This document shows positions 13,682 through 21,908 of a stretch of 36,446 bases of DNA, in pieces. The notes beneath the pieces are model-generated. The model was not told the origin of the DNA and did not search any database. It worked only from the letters and a program-made list of their open reading frames with translations. Each line of letters starts with the position of its first letter. Position 1 is the first letter of the stretch. Origin of the DNA: WJLY01 sp964562405 (lineage in GTDB: Bacteria > Joyebacterota > Joyebacteria > Joyebacterales > Joyebacteraceae); the NCBI GenBank assembly GCA_964562405.1, contig CAZLTC010000023.1, forward strand, positions 1 through 36,446, in the 5' to 3' direction. The position numbers and the translations under genes are program-made.

Positions 13682-15792
13682 CCCTCGCGGGCAACCCCAA
13701 TTCCGGCAAGACCTCGATCTTCAACGCGATGACAGGCGCCCGGCAGAAGGTAGGCAACTGGCCGGGCGTTACTGTAGAGAAGAAGGTCGGAGCCCTGTCG
13801 TTCCGCGGGTACGACATCGAGGTCGTCGACCTCCCAGGCACCTACAGCCTCACGGCATACTCCGTCGAGGAGCGCGTTGCGCGCTCGTTCATCGTCGAGG
13901 AGTCGCCCGACGTCGTCATTCACGTTGTCGACACGGGCAACCTCGCGCGAAACCTCTACCTGACGGTCCAGCTCATGGAGTTGGGCGTCGACCTTGTGCT
14001 CGACCTCAACATGTGGGACGAGTTCGAGGACTCCGGCGCCACGCTCGACCTCGACAAACTCCACGTCATGATAGGCGCGCCCATCGTCACCACGGTGGCG
14101 AGCCGCGAAGAAGGCATCCGGGGGCTGCTCGACGCTGCGATCGACCTCGTCGAGAACCGCGAAGAGCACCACAGGCACGTTCCCATCTCCTACGGACCGC
14201 ACGTCAACGACGTGCTGACGGAACTCATCGGGCTCATCGAGAAGTGTGACGAGATAGCGAGCGCGGCCCCGGTCCGGTGGACGGCCATCAAGCTCCTCGA
14301 GCGCGACCCGCAGGCCATGAAGCTCGCCTCATGCAACACGCCCCAGGCCGCCATCGTGCGCGAGGCGGTCGAGCGGCTGACCAGGCACATACAGAACGCC
14401 ACCGGCTCCGACGCTGAGAAGGTCATATCCGAGGGTCGTTACGGCTACATAGAGGGCGCGCTCCGGGAGGCTCTGACCGCGCAGACGAGCGACAGGATGG
14501 AGGTCTCGCGGAGGATAGACGAGGTTCTCACCAACAGGTTCCTGGGCTACCCCGTGTTCCTGTTCCTCATGTGGGTGCTCTTCCAGGTCACGTTCCGCGT
14601 GGGCGATTACCCCGAGGTGTGGATAAGCAGGTTCGTGACGTGGCTTGGAACGACACTCGGGGGCATCCTGCCGGCGTCGATGCTCTCGTCGCTTCTGGTT
14701 GACGGCGTCGTGGGCGGCGTGGGCGCCGTCATCGTGTTCCTGCCCAACATCCTGATCCTGTTCCTGGGCGTTGCCTTCCTCGAGGACTCCGGGTACATGG
14801 CCCGCGCGGCGTTCCTGATGGACCGTCTGATGCACAGCCTCGGCCTCCACGGTAAGTCCTTCATCCCCATGCTCATGGGGTTCGGGTGCAGCGTCCCGGC
14901 CATCATGGCCACGCGGACGCTCGAGTCTAACCGCGACCGGATACTGACGGTGCTGCTGGTCCCGCTCATGTCGTGCAGCGCTAGACTCCCCGTCTACCTG
15001 CTCATAGCCGGCACGTTCTTCGCCGAGAGGGCGGGCACGGCCGTCTTCGCCATCTATCTGATCGGCATCGTGATGGCCATGGTCATGGGACGCCTCTTCG
15101 CCGCAACGCTCTTCAGGAGCGCGCCCGCTCCCTTCGTCATGGAGCTCCCCCCCTACCGCCTGCCGACCGCGAAGGGCCTCCTGGTCCACATGTGGGAGCG
15201 CTCGAAGATCTACCTGCAGAAAATGGGCGGCGTGATCCTGGTGGCATCGATCATCCTGTGGTTCCTCGGAGCGTTCCCGCAGGTGGGAGGCCAGAGCGTC
15301 TACGAGCGGGAGGTCGCGGCGCTTCATGCGCAGGGAACACCGGCGGCGATGGCGGCGGCCGAACGGCTTGAGCGCGACCGCGCGGCGGAGCAGATCGAGA
15401 CCTCCTACATCGGGCAGGCGGGCAAGTTCATAGAGCCGGTCGTGGCGCCCATGGGCTTCACGTGGGAAATGGGCGTGAGCCTCATGACGGGGTTCGTGGC
15501 CAAAGAGGTCATCGTCTCGACGATGGGCGTCCTCTACCACGCGGGAGCGGAAAGCAACGACGAGTCGCTCCAGGCGGAGCTATCGAACCCGAAGAGCGGC
15601 GTCACGCCCCTGGCCGCGTTCGCGTTCATGGTGTTCGTGCTGCTCTACACGCCGTGCATCATCGCCGTGATGGCCATCAAACGCGAGGCCGGCACGCGCT
15701 GGATGTGGTTCTCCATTGGATATCAGACGGCGTTGGCCTGGCTCATGAGCTTCGGTGTCTATAGAATAGGGATGATACTAGGCTTCGGCTAA
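13654..15792 (+). CDS. feoB: Ferrous iron transport protein B (FeoB)
   Basis: 712 residues from ATG 13654; an in-frame ATG at 13606 lies inside feoA and precedes non-family sequence. The N-terminal G domain has G1 GNPNSGKT (13-20), the G2 region GNWPGVT, G3 DLPG (59-62) and G4 NMWD (119-122). Two gate domains form the membrane part; the first contains GCSVPAIMATRTLESNRDR and MSCSARLPVY, the Cys-containing core of Fe2+ permeation. The second contains GFVAKEVIVSTMGVLY. It imports Fe2+ across the inner membrane, powered or gated by nucleotide hydrolysis. It is fourth in the operon headed by the metal regulator, so it should be repressed when iron is plentiful. Confidence 0.96.
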   Translation: MVEKRHLKIALAGNPNSGKTSIFNAMTGARQKVGNWPGVTVEKKVGALSFRGYDIEVVDLPGTYSLTAYSVEERVARSFIVEESPDVVIHVVDTGNLARNLYLTVQLMELGVDLVLDLNMWDEFEDSGATLDLDKLHVMIGAPIVTTVASREEGIRGLLDAAIDLVENREEHHRHVPISYGPHVNDVLTELIGLIEKCDEIASAAPVRWTAIKLLERDPQAMKLASCNTPQAAIVREAVERLTRHIQNATGSDAEKVISEGRYGYIEGALREALTAQTSDRMEVSRRIDEVLTNRFLGYPVFLFLMWVLFQVTFRVGDYPEVWISRFVTWLGTTLGGILPASMLSSLLVDGVVGGVGAVIVFLPNILILFLGVAFLEDSGYMARAAFLMDRLMHSLGLHGKSFIPMLMGFGCSVPAIMATRTLESNRDRILTVLLVPLMSCSARLPVYLLIAGTFFAERAGTAVFAIYLIGIVMAMVMGRLFAATLFRSAPAPFVMELPPYRLPTAKGLLVHMWERSKIYLQKMGGVILVASIILWFLGAFPQVGGQSVYEREVAALHAQGTPAAMAAAERLERDRAAEQIETSYIGQAGKFIEPVVAPMGFTWEMGVSLMTGFVAKEVIVSTMGVLYHAGAESNDESLQAELSNPKSGVTPLAAFAFMVFVLLYTPCIIAVMAIKREAGTRWMWFSIGYQTALAWLMSFGVYRIGMILGFG

Positions 15793-15811
15793 CCCATAAG
15801 GGAGCACAGAG

Positions 15812-17974
15812 ATGACATCGACCCGCGCATCCATCACCATCACGGCGCTGCTCGCCGCGTCGCTGCTCGTCGGGGCGACGGGCTGCTGCGACACGTCCAA
15901 CTGCCCCACGCCAACGGCTGAGCCCGTCACGACCGACGTCCTCATGAGACCGGTCGTGACGATCCCGGCCGACACACTGCACGGGAACGTCATACCCGAT
16001 CCATACCGGTGGCTCGAGGATTTCCAGTCACCGAGGGCTCAGGCGTGGATCGCCGGACAGGAGGAGGCCACGAGGAAGGTCCTCGACGCATGGCCCGGGC
16101 GCGAGGTCGTGAGGGAACGCCTTGCGGAGCTGTTCGACATTCCCAACATCGGAGACCTCTGGCTTCGGGGCGACAGGCTCTTCCTCCGCATGCGCGCGGG
16201 CGACCAGGAGCAGTCGGTGCTCTACGTGATGACCGAGCCCGGCGAGGAGCCGACGATGCTCATCGACCCGGATGCGCTCGGTGACGGCGCGCCGGTGACG
16301 CTCGACTGGTGGTACCCGTCGAACGACGGCTCCCTTCTCGCGTACGGAACGTCCACCGGCGGAAGCGAGGACAGCACGCTTCGCGTCATGAACGTCGACA
16401 CGCGCGAGGTGCTGCCGGACACGATCCCGCACGCGCGCCTGGCGGGCGTCTCGTGGACTCCCGATGCGTCGGGCTTCTACTACACGCGATTCCCCGCGCC
16501 CGGGGAGGTCCCAGAGGGTGAGGAGTTCTTCCACCGCATGGTCTATCACCACGCGCTCGGAGACGACTACCGCGCAGATCCACTCGTCTTCGGCGACGGG
16601 TTCGAGATGCACACCTGGACGGGGGTCGGCGTCTCAACGAATGGACGGTTTCTCATCGGCTACGCTTACTACGGCGCTTCGAGGAACGACGTATACGTCC
16701 GCGACCTCGAGAGCGACGGTGGCTGGCGACCCATCACAGAGGGCCTGGACGCGCGATCCTACGGCATCCCCATCGAGAACGACTTCTACATGCTGACACG
16801 CTACGAGGCGCCGAACGGGCGCATCGTTCGGGTCGATCTCGAGCACCCGGAGATGTCGAACTGGGTCGAGATCATCCCCGAGGGCTCGAACTCGATAGAG
16901 TCCTACATCTACGCCGGCGGCAAGCTTCTCGTTGACTACATGGAGAACGCGCACGAGCGCGTTCAGGTCTTCACCAAGGACGGCCAGTACCTGGCCGACG
17001 TTGCGCTGCCCGACATGGCCTCGGTCGGTGATTGGTCGGGCGACTGGCGGCGTGACCAGGTGTATCTGAATCTGAACTCCTACCTCATGCCCCCGACGGT
17101 CATACGGTACGACCTGTCGACCGGACTCACCTCCACGCAGATGGCGGTCGAGGCGCCGATCGACATGGACCGCTACGTGACGGAGCAGGTGTGGTATCCG
17201 TCCCTCGACGGCACGATGATCTCCATGTTCCTCGTACACCGTAAGGACATGCCGCTGGACGGCGACAATCCGACGATCCTATCGGGCTACGGCGGGTTCA
17301 ACATATCCATCACGCCGGGGTTTGCGAGGAACAGCTACCTCTGGCTCGAGCACGGCGGCGTCTTCGCGTATCCGAACCTGCGTGGCGGCGGCGAGTACGG
17401 TGAGGAGTGGCACAAGGCCGGCATGCTCATGAACAAGCAGAACACGTTCGACGACTTCATCGCGGCCGCGGAGTGGCTCATCGGGAACGGCTACACCAAG
17501 CCTTCGCGGCTGGCCGTGTGGGGCGGCAGCAACGGTGGCCTTCTGGTCGCGGCGTTCGTCACGCAACGACCCGACCTCGTCGCGGCGGCCATCGCCGACG
17601 TTCCGCTCACTGACATGACGCGGTACCACCTGCTCTACGGCGGGAGCATCTGGATCCCGGAGTACGGCGACCCGAACGACCCCGAGCAGTTCCAGTACCT
17701 CTACGGCTACTCCCCCTACCACATGGTGGTCCCGGGCACTGACTACCCGGCCGTCTACCTGACGACGGGAGAGACTGACAGCCGAGTCCACCCGTCGCAC
17801 GCCCTCAAGATGGCGGCGAAGCTCGAGGAGGCGACGGCGTCAGGGAAGCCCATACTGCTCAGATACGAGCGGCAGGCGGGACATGGGATGGGCGCAAGGA
17901 TGAGCACGATGCTGAACGAGTACGTGGACTACTACGCGTTTCTGTTCAGCCAGCTAGGCGTGAAGGTGGAGTGA
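15812..17974 (+). CDS. Prolyl oligopeptidase family (S9A) serine peptidase, probable lipoprotein
   Basis: 720 residues. The signal sequence ends ATGC with Cys25 as likely lipid-anchor site; Ala at -3 is not the best lipobox, so a plain secreted form is possible. The N-terminal beta-propeller (PDPYRWLED near the start is typical) is followed by an alpha/beta-hydrolase domain. The triad is Ser573 in GGSNGG, Asp656 in GETDSRVHP and His691 in QAGHGMG. S9A enzymes cleave short peptides after Pro. The gene begins 19 bases after feoB on the same strand with no terminator visible, so read-through from the iron operon is likely. It ends 9 bases from the convergent gene at 17984. Confidence 0.92.
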   Translation: MTSTRASITITALLAASLLVGATGCCDTSNCPTPTAEPVTTDVLMRPVVTIPADTLHGNVIPDPYRWLEDFQSPRAQAWIAGQEEATRKVLDAWPGREVVRERLAELFDIPNIGDLWLRGDRLFLRMRAGDQEQSVLYVMTEPGEEPTMLIDPDALGDGAPVTLDWWYPSNDGSLLAYGTSTGGSEDSTLRVMNVDTREVLPDTIPHARLAGVSWTPDASGFYYTRFPAPGEVPEGEEFFHRMVYHHALGDDYRADPLVFGDGFEMHTWTGVGVSTNGRFLIGYAYYGASRNDVYVRDLESDGGWRPITEGLDARSYGIPIENDFYMLTRYEAPNGRIVRVDLEHPEMSNWVEIIPEGSNSIESYIYAGGKLLVDYMENAHERVQVFTKDGQYLADVALPDMASVGDWSGDWRRDQVYLNLNSYLMPPTVIRYDLSTGLTSTQMAVEAPIDMDRYVTEQVWYPSLDGTMISMFLVHRKDMPLDGDNPTILSGYGGFNISITPGFARNSYLWLEHGGVFAYPNLRGGGEYGEEWHKAGMLMNKQNTFDDFIAAAEWLIGNGYTKPSRLAVWGGSNGGLLVAAFVTQRPDLVAAAIADVPLTDMTRYHLLYGGSIWIPEYGDPNDPEQFQYLYGYSPYHMVVPGTDYPAVYLTTGETDSRVHPSHALKMAAKLEEATASGKPILLRYERQAGHGMGARMSTMLNEYVDYYAFLFSQLGVKVE

Positions 17975-17983
17975 GCGGGCCGG

Positions 17984-18685
17984 CTACGCCTGTTCCAGGA
18001 CCGGCTGCGCGTCCTTGAGCAGCGCCTTGAGAACCAGAAGCGGCCCGTAGACCACGAGTCTGTCGCCGAGTTCTATGACGGTCGACGCACCAGGTATCGG
18101 TATCCAGCGAGGGCCGCGCTCGATGCCCAGGACCAGCAGACCCTTCGAACTGAGCCTAGCGTCGATGAGCGACTTCCCAGCCAGGAGCGACTTCTCGGAG
18201 ATGATCTCCCGCACCAGCCCGTAGCCCTCTCCGAAGTGAAGCAGGTCCTCCGTCGAGACCTCCTCCAAGACCTTCGACTTGACGAGCCTGTCCTCGATGA
18301 AGATGTCCCAGCGCTTGAGGAGTCCCCTGCTGGTCGCAATCCTGAAGAGGATGATCGCGGCGCCGACCAGGATGATGGCGTTGATCGGGATTTCCATGCC
18401 CTTGCTGCTCACGAGCGAGGACGTCGCGGTGACGATGACTGCCACGACGCCGGCATTGCCCGTTATCATGAGCCACGTCACGATCTTCCGGCGTTTCGGG
18501 TGATTGACGACCGACTCCGATTCCCTGGTCGTGAAGCCCGTTCCGGAGAACGCCGACAGCGCCTGGAAGCGCGCCCGATCGCGATCCATCCCGGTCATCA
18601 TGAGCGCTATGGACGCGCCCCTGACGACCAGGAACAAGATAAGGATCGCGAGCACCGCGGGGATCAGATAGTAGTACCCATGCAT
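17984..18685 (-). CDS. Membrane protein with C-terminal TrkA-C (RCK-C) domain
   Basis: 233 residues. Three hydrophobic segments (about 7-30, 65-90 and 96-114) are followed by a cytoplasmic domain of about 140-230 with the RCK-C/TrkA-C pattern: KSLLAGKSLIDARL, GLLVLGIERG, and a late IELGDRLVVYGP. That domain binds small ligands in K+ channels and transporters. The N-terminal part has SAFSGTGFTT, resembling a K+-transporter loop, but there is no TrkH-like full transporter. It may be a regulatory membrane subunit. The start is supported by AGGAGG nine bases upstream and a good promoter. Confidence 0.72.
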   Translation of the reverse strand: MHGYYYLIPAVLAILILFLVVRGASIALMMTGMDRDRARFQALSAFSGTGFTTRESESVVNHPKRRKIVTWLMITGNAGVVAVIVTATSSLVSSKGMEIPINAIILVGAAIILFRIATSRGLLKRWDIFIEDRLVKSKVLEEVSTEDLLHFGEGYGLVREIISEKSLLAGKSLIDARLSSKGLLVLGIERGPRWIPIPGASTVIELGDRLVVYGPLLVLKALLKDAQPVLEQA

Positions 18686-18735
18686 ATCGTAAGCCCTCCT
18701 GACAACCCGGTTCCGCAGAGGCGCGTGCTTACCGT

Positions 18736-18764
18736 ATCATAGCTTTGAACGAGGCATCTGCCAA
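18736..18764 (-). promoter_or_regulatory. Promoter for the TrkA-C membrane protein gene
   Basis: On the minus strand: TTGGCA (18764-18759), 17-base spacer, TATGAT (18741-18736). The start near 18729 gives a leader of about 45 bases. Confidence 0.62.
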
Positions 18765-18837
18765 CGAAAACGCGACAGCACGACCAGCGAACATCCTCGC
18801 GATTCGGGGACGTTCCCACTCCGCTCGGAGGGAGCGC

Positions 18838-19317
18838 ATGACCGATATGAGAGACGAAAGAGCGATAACGGGCGAAGTTACGGTCAAGGCACCCATCGAG
18901 GAGGTCTGGGCAGCGTGGACGACCCACGATGGCATCACGTCCTTCTTCGCACCGGGGTGCAACGTCGACCTGCGCGCAGACGGTCTCTACGAGATCTTCT
19001 TCGCGCCGGATGCAGAGCCTGGCATGCGCGGCGCTGACGACATGCGCATCCTCGCGGTCCAGGAACCCAGAATGCTCTCGTTCACCTGGAACGCACCGCC
19101 GTCGCTCCCGGAGGTCAGGGGCCAGCGGACTCACGTCACCGTGCGCCTCGAACCGGCAGGCGGCGGCCGCACGCGCGTCCGCCTGACGCACGACGGCTGG
19201 GGCGACGGCGGCGAGTGGGACAAGGCGTTCGCGTACTTTGAGCGTGCGTGGAACCAGGTCGTGCTGCCGAGGCTCGTGGAGAGGTTCAGGAACGGACCGA
19301 TCGACTGGAGCGCGTAA
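18838..19317 (+). CDS. SRPBCC / AHSA1-like domain protein
   Basis: 159 residues from ATG 18838, chosen for GGAGGG upstream and because the family begins there; the frame is open back to 18745. VKAPIEEVWAAWT at the start and DGWGDGGEWDKAFAYFERAW near the end are typical of the AHSA1 (Aha1-like) branch of the START/Bet v1 fold, which forms a hydrophobic pocket. Function unknown; members bind small hydrophobic ligands or act as stress-linked accessory proteins. No promoter was clear in the divergent gap. Confidence 0.85.
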   Translation: MTDMRDERAITGEVTVKAPIEEVWAAWTTHDGITSFFAPGCNVDLRADGLYEIFFAPDAEPGMRGADDMRILAVQEPRMLSFTWNAPPSLPEVRGQRTHVTVRLEPAGGGRTRVRLTHDGWGDGGEWDKAFAYFERAWNQVVLPRLVERFRNGPIDWSA

Positions 19318-19356
19318 GGGAATGGCGCAACGCGGGCGCCAACGCGGTCCGCGGAC

Positions 19357-19385
19357 TTGTGACCCGCGCTCAGGCGTGATAGCAT
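19357..19385 (+). promoter_or_regulatory. Promoter for the VOC-family gene
   Basis: TTGTGA (19357-19362), 17-base spacer, TAGCAT (19380-19385) preceded by TGA. The leader to the start codon at 19495 is about 100 bases. Confidence 0.4.
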
Positions 19386-19494
19386 CCTGTCGCGTGCCGT
19401 AGCGACCCCGGCGGCGCCACTGCCAATCCCTTCATGCGCGCGGCCTCACAGAACATCATCGAGGGCGCTCGCCCCACAACGATGGAGGATCGAT

Positions 19495-19863
19495 ATGGGC
19501 AACCGGATATGCTACTTCGAACTCATGGTGAGCGACCCGGAGAAGGCGAAGGACTTCTACTCAGAGGTCTTCGACTGGAAGATCGAGAAGTCACCCATGC
19601 AGGGCGGCCCCTCGCCGTACTACATGATAGACACCGGAGCGGAGCCCTCGGGCGGCATGATGAAGAAGCCCGACCAGGCGCCGTACTTCGCCATGTCATC
19701 ATACATTCTCGTCGACAGCATAGATGAGACGATCAAGAAGGCGACCGCCGGTGGCGGCAAGGTCGGCTTCCCGAAGATGGAGATCCCGACGATGGGGTGG
19801 TGGGCGATGTTCTTCGACCCCGACGGCATCCCCATCATGATCTACGAACCGCTGAAGAAGTAG
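19495..19863 (+). CDS. VOC-superfamily (glyoxalase/bleomycin-resistance-like) protein
   Basis: 122 residues, with GGAGG six bases before the ATG. It is a single VOC domain: YFELMVSDPEKAKDFYSEVFDW at the start, YILVDSIDETIKKA in the middle and AMFFDPDGIPIMIYEP at the end. VOC proteins act on small molecules with a metal ion, or bind them. The usual first metal His is replaced by Glu in YFELMV, and the last Glu is in IYEP. The substrate cannot be read from sequence. Confidence 0.85.
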   Translation: MGNRICYFELMVSDPEKAKDFYSEVFDWKIEKSPMQGGPSPYYMIDTGAEPSGGMMKKPDQAPYFAMSSYILVDSIDETIKKATAGGGKVGFPKMEIPTMGWWAMFFDPDGIPIMIYEPLKK

Positions 19864-19887
19864 CGGGTCCACAAGTGGCACAACCCT

Positions 19888-19917
19888 GACCGCGCGCCGC
19901 ATCCCGGGCGTGCGGTC
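19888..19917 (+). terminator. Hairpin after the VOC gene
   Basis: GACCGCGCGCC (19888-19898) pairs with GGCGTGCGGTC (19907-19917), 11 pairs including one G-T, with an 8-base loop. No T-run follows. Confidence 0.45.
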
Positions 19918-19965
19918 CGGTGACACGCCGCCGCGGGCGCGCGAGCGCAGGAACGGAGGACGCTT

Positions 19966-21840
19966 CTGCAGCTCCGCAAGGAACTGGGCCTCCTCGACGT
20001 CTTCACGATCGCGTCCGGGGCGATGATAAGCTCCGGCCTGTTCGTGCTGCCCGGGATCGCATACGCGCTGGCCGGCCCCTCGGTGATAGTGGCTTACGCG
20101 CTCGCAGGCATCTTTGTGCTACCCGCCCTCTTCAGCAAGGCGGAGTTGTCGACCGCCATGCCCAAGGCCGGTGGAACGTACTTCTACATCGAGCGCAGCC
20201 TCGGAGGCGCACTCGGCACGATCGGCGGAATGGCATCGTGGTTCTCGCTGACGTTCAAGTCGGCGTTCGCCCTCCTGGGCATGGGCTCGTTCGCCATCCT
20301 CGCATTCCCTGACATCTCTCCCGCCGAGGTCAAGCTCATTGCCATCGGCCTCACCGTGCTGTTCATGTTCGTCAACCTCATGGGCACTCGGCACGCCGGC
20401 AGGCTCCAGTCCGTCCTGGTCGTTTGCCTGTTGGCAACGCTCGTCTTCTACATCGTCCGCGGGATGCCGGCGATCGACGTTCACCGCTACGTCCCGTTCG
20501 CGCCCGGCGGGTGGGCCGCCATCTTCGCCACCGCCGGCCTTGTCTTCGTCTCGTACGGAGGCCTCACGAAGGTCGCGAGCGTTGCCGAAGAGGTCAAGGA
20601 CCCTACGAGGAACATCCCGCTCGGGATGCTGCTTGCCTTCTTCATCGTGACGGCCCTCTACGTCGCCACCGTGTTCGTGGCGGTCGGTGTCGTGGACGGA
20701 ACCGCACTCTCCGGCTCCACGACTCCCATCTCCACTGCAGCCGGAGGCTTCATGGGAACGCCCGGACTCATCATCATGGCTGTGGCGGCGCTCATCGCGT
20801 TCACCACGACGGGGAACGCCGGCATCCTCTCGGCGTCGCGCACGCCGATGGCGATGAGCCGCGACCGCATCCTGCCCGCGTTCCTTGGCCGAGTGAGCGA
20901 ACGCTACCACACGCCTCACTACGCGATACTCGTCACCGGCGTCATCATGATAGCGTCCATAGCGTTCCTCGACCTCGTCACTCTGGTCAAGGTCGCCTCG
21001 ACGATGATGATCATCCTCTTCCTGCTCGTTAACCTCGCGGTCATCATCATGCGGGAGAGCAGGATCCAGCACTACCGCCCGTCATTCAAGTCGCCGCTCT
21101 ACCCGTGGGTGCAGGGAGCGGCCATCGCGCTCTACGGATTCCTCGTCTTCCGGATGGGCGCCGTGCCGCTCCTCGTCACCGCGCTCTTCTTCGGCGGCAG
21201 TCTCATCTGGTACGTGCTCTACGCCAGGCGCAGCGAGCGCAAGGACTCCGCGCTCATCCAGCTCGTGAGACGCGTCACGTCGCGCGAGCTGGTCACCTCG
21301 TCACTCGACACGGAGCTGCGTGAGATCATCAGGGCGAGGGACGACATCGTCGAGGACCGCTTCGACAGACTGGTCAAGCGCTGCACGATACTCGACGTGG
21401 AACAAAGCGAAGGAGTGCGCGACTTCTTCTGCAGAATCGCCAAGATCCTCTCGCGCGAGATGGGAATACCCCAGAGCGAGGTGTACGACCTCCTCGTCAA
21501 GCGTGAGGAGCAGTCGACGACCGCCCTCAGGCCCGGGCTCGCGATACCGCACATCGTCGTAGAGGGCGAGGGCATCTTCGACATCCTGATGGCGCGCTCG
21601 TGTGGCGGCATCGTCTTCTCGGAAGACCTGCCGCCCGTCCACGCCGTCTTCGTCCTCATCGGCTCGATGGACCAGCGCAGCTACCACCTGCGCGCGCTCA
21701 TGCACATAGCGCAGCTGACGCACACTCCCGACTTCGACGAACGATGGATGAGCGCCAGAACGCCCGAGGAACTCCGCAATCTGGTGCTACTGGGAGAGCG
21801 TCGGAGGGACCCGGAGATGGAGGGCAGGCAAGAAGCCTAG
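19966..21840 (+). CDS. APC-family permease fused to a PTS EIIA (fructose-type) domain
   Basis: 624 residues if started at CTG 19966. The first ATG (20023) lies inside the first membrane helix (SGAMISSGLFVLPG) and would cut off LRKELGLLDVFTIA, which APC permeases have. GGAGG lies six bases before the CTG, so CTG initiation is favoured. About 12 membrane segments fill the first 440 residues (amino acid/polyamine/cation type). Then a cytoplasmic EIIA-2 domain follows (about 460-610), with the phosphorylatable His in RPGLAIPHIVV (His529 from the CTG) and the later FVLIGS and HLRALMHIAQL segments. The EIIA part could regulate transport by phosphorylation or by analogy only. No other PTS gene is present here. 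Confidence 0.85.
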   Translation: MQLRKELGLLDVFTIASGAMISSGLFVLPGIAYALAGPSVIVAYALAGIFVLPALFSKAELSTAMPKAGGTYFYIERSLGGALGTIGGMASWFSLTFKSAFALLGMGSFAILAFPDISPAEVKLIAIGLTVLFMFVNLMGTRHAGRLQSVLVVCLLATLVFYIVRGMPAIDVHRYVPFAPGGWAAIFATAGLVFVSYGGLTKVASVAEEVKDPTRNIPLGMLLAFFIVTALYVATVFVAVGVVDGTALSGSTTPISTAAGGFMGTPGLIIMAVAALIAFTTTGNAGILSASRTPMAMSRDRILPAFLGRVSERYHTPHYAILVTGVIMIASIAFLDLVTLVKVASTMMIILFLLVNLAVIIMRESRIQHYRPSFKSPLYPWVQGAAIALYGFLVFRMGAVPLLVTALFFGGSLIWYVLYARRSERKDSALIQLVRRVTSRELVTSSLDTELREIIRARDDIVEDRFDRLVKRCTILDVEQSEGVRDFFCRIAKILSREMGIPQSEVYDLLVKREEQSTTALRPGLAIPHIVVEGEGIFDILMARSCGGIVFSEDLPPVHAVFVLIGSMDQRSYHLRALMHIAQLTHTPDFDERWMSARTPEELRNLVLLGERRRDPEMEGRQEA

Positions 21841-21849
21841 TCAAGCAGA

Positions 21850-21876
21850 AGCGGCCGCCTGGTCGCAGCGGCCGCT
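21850..21876. terminator. Bidirectional hairpin between convergent genes
   Basis: AGCGGCCGC (21850-21858) pairs perfectly with GCGGCCGCT (21868-21876), with a 9-base loop. It lies between the permease stop (21840) and the stop of the convergent GGDEF gene (21909). Confidence 0.6.
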
Positions 21877-21908
21877 CCAATGCAAACACCGCGCCCGCGC
21901 CCTCCCCG

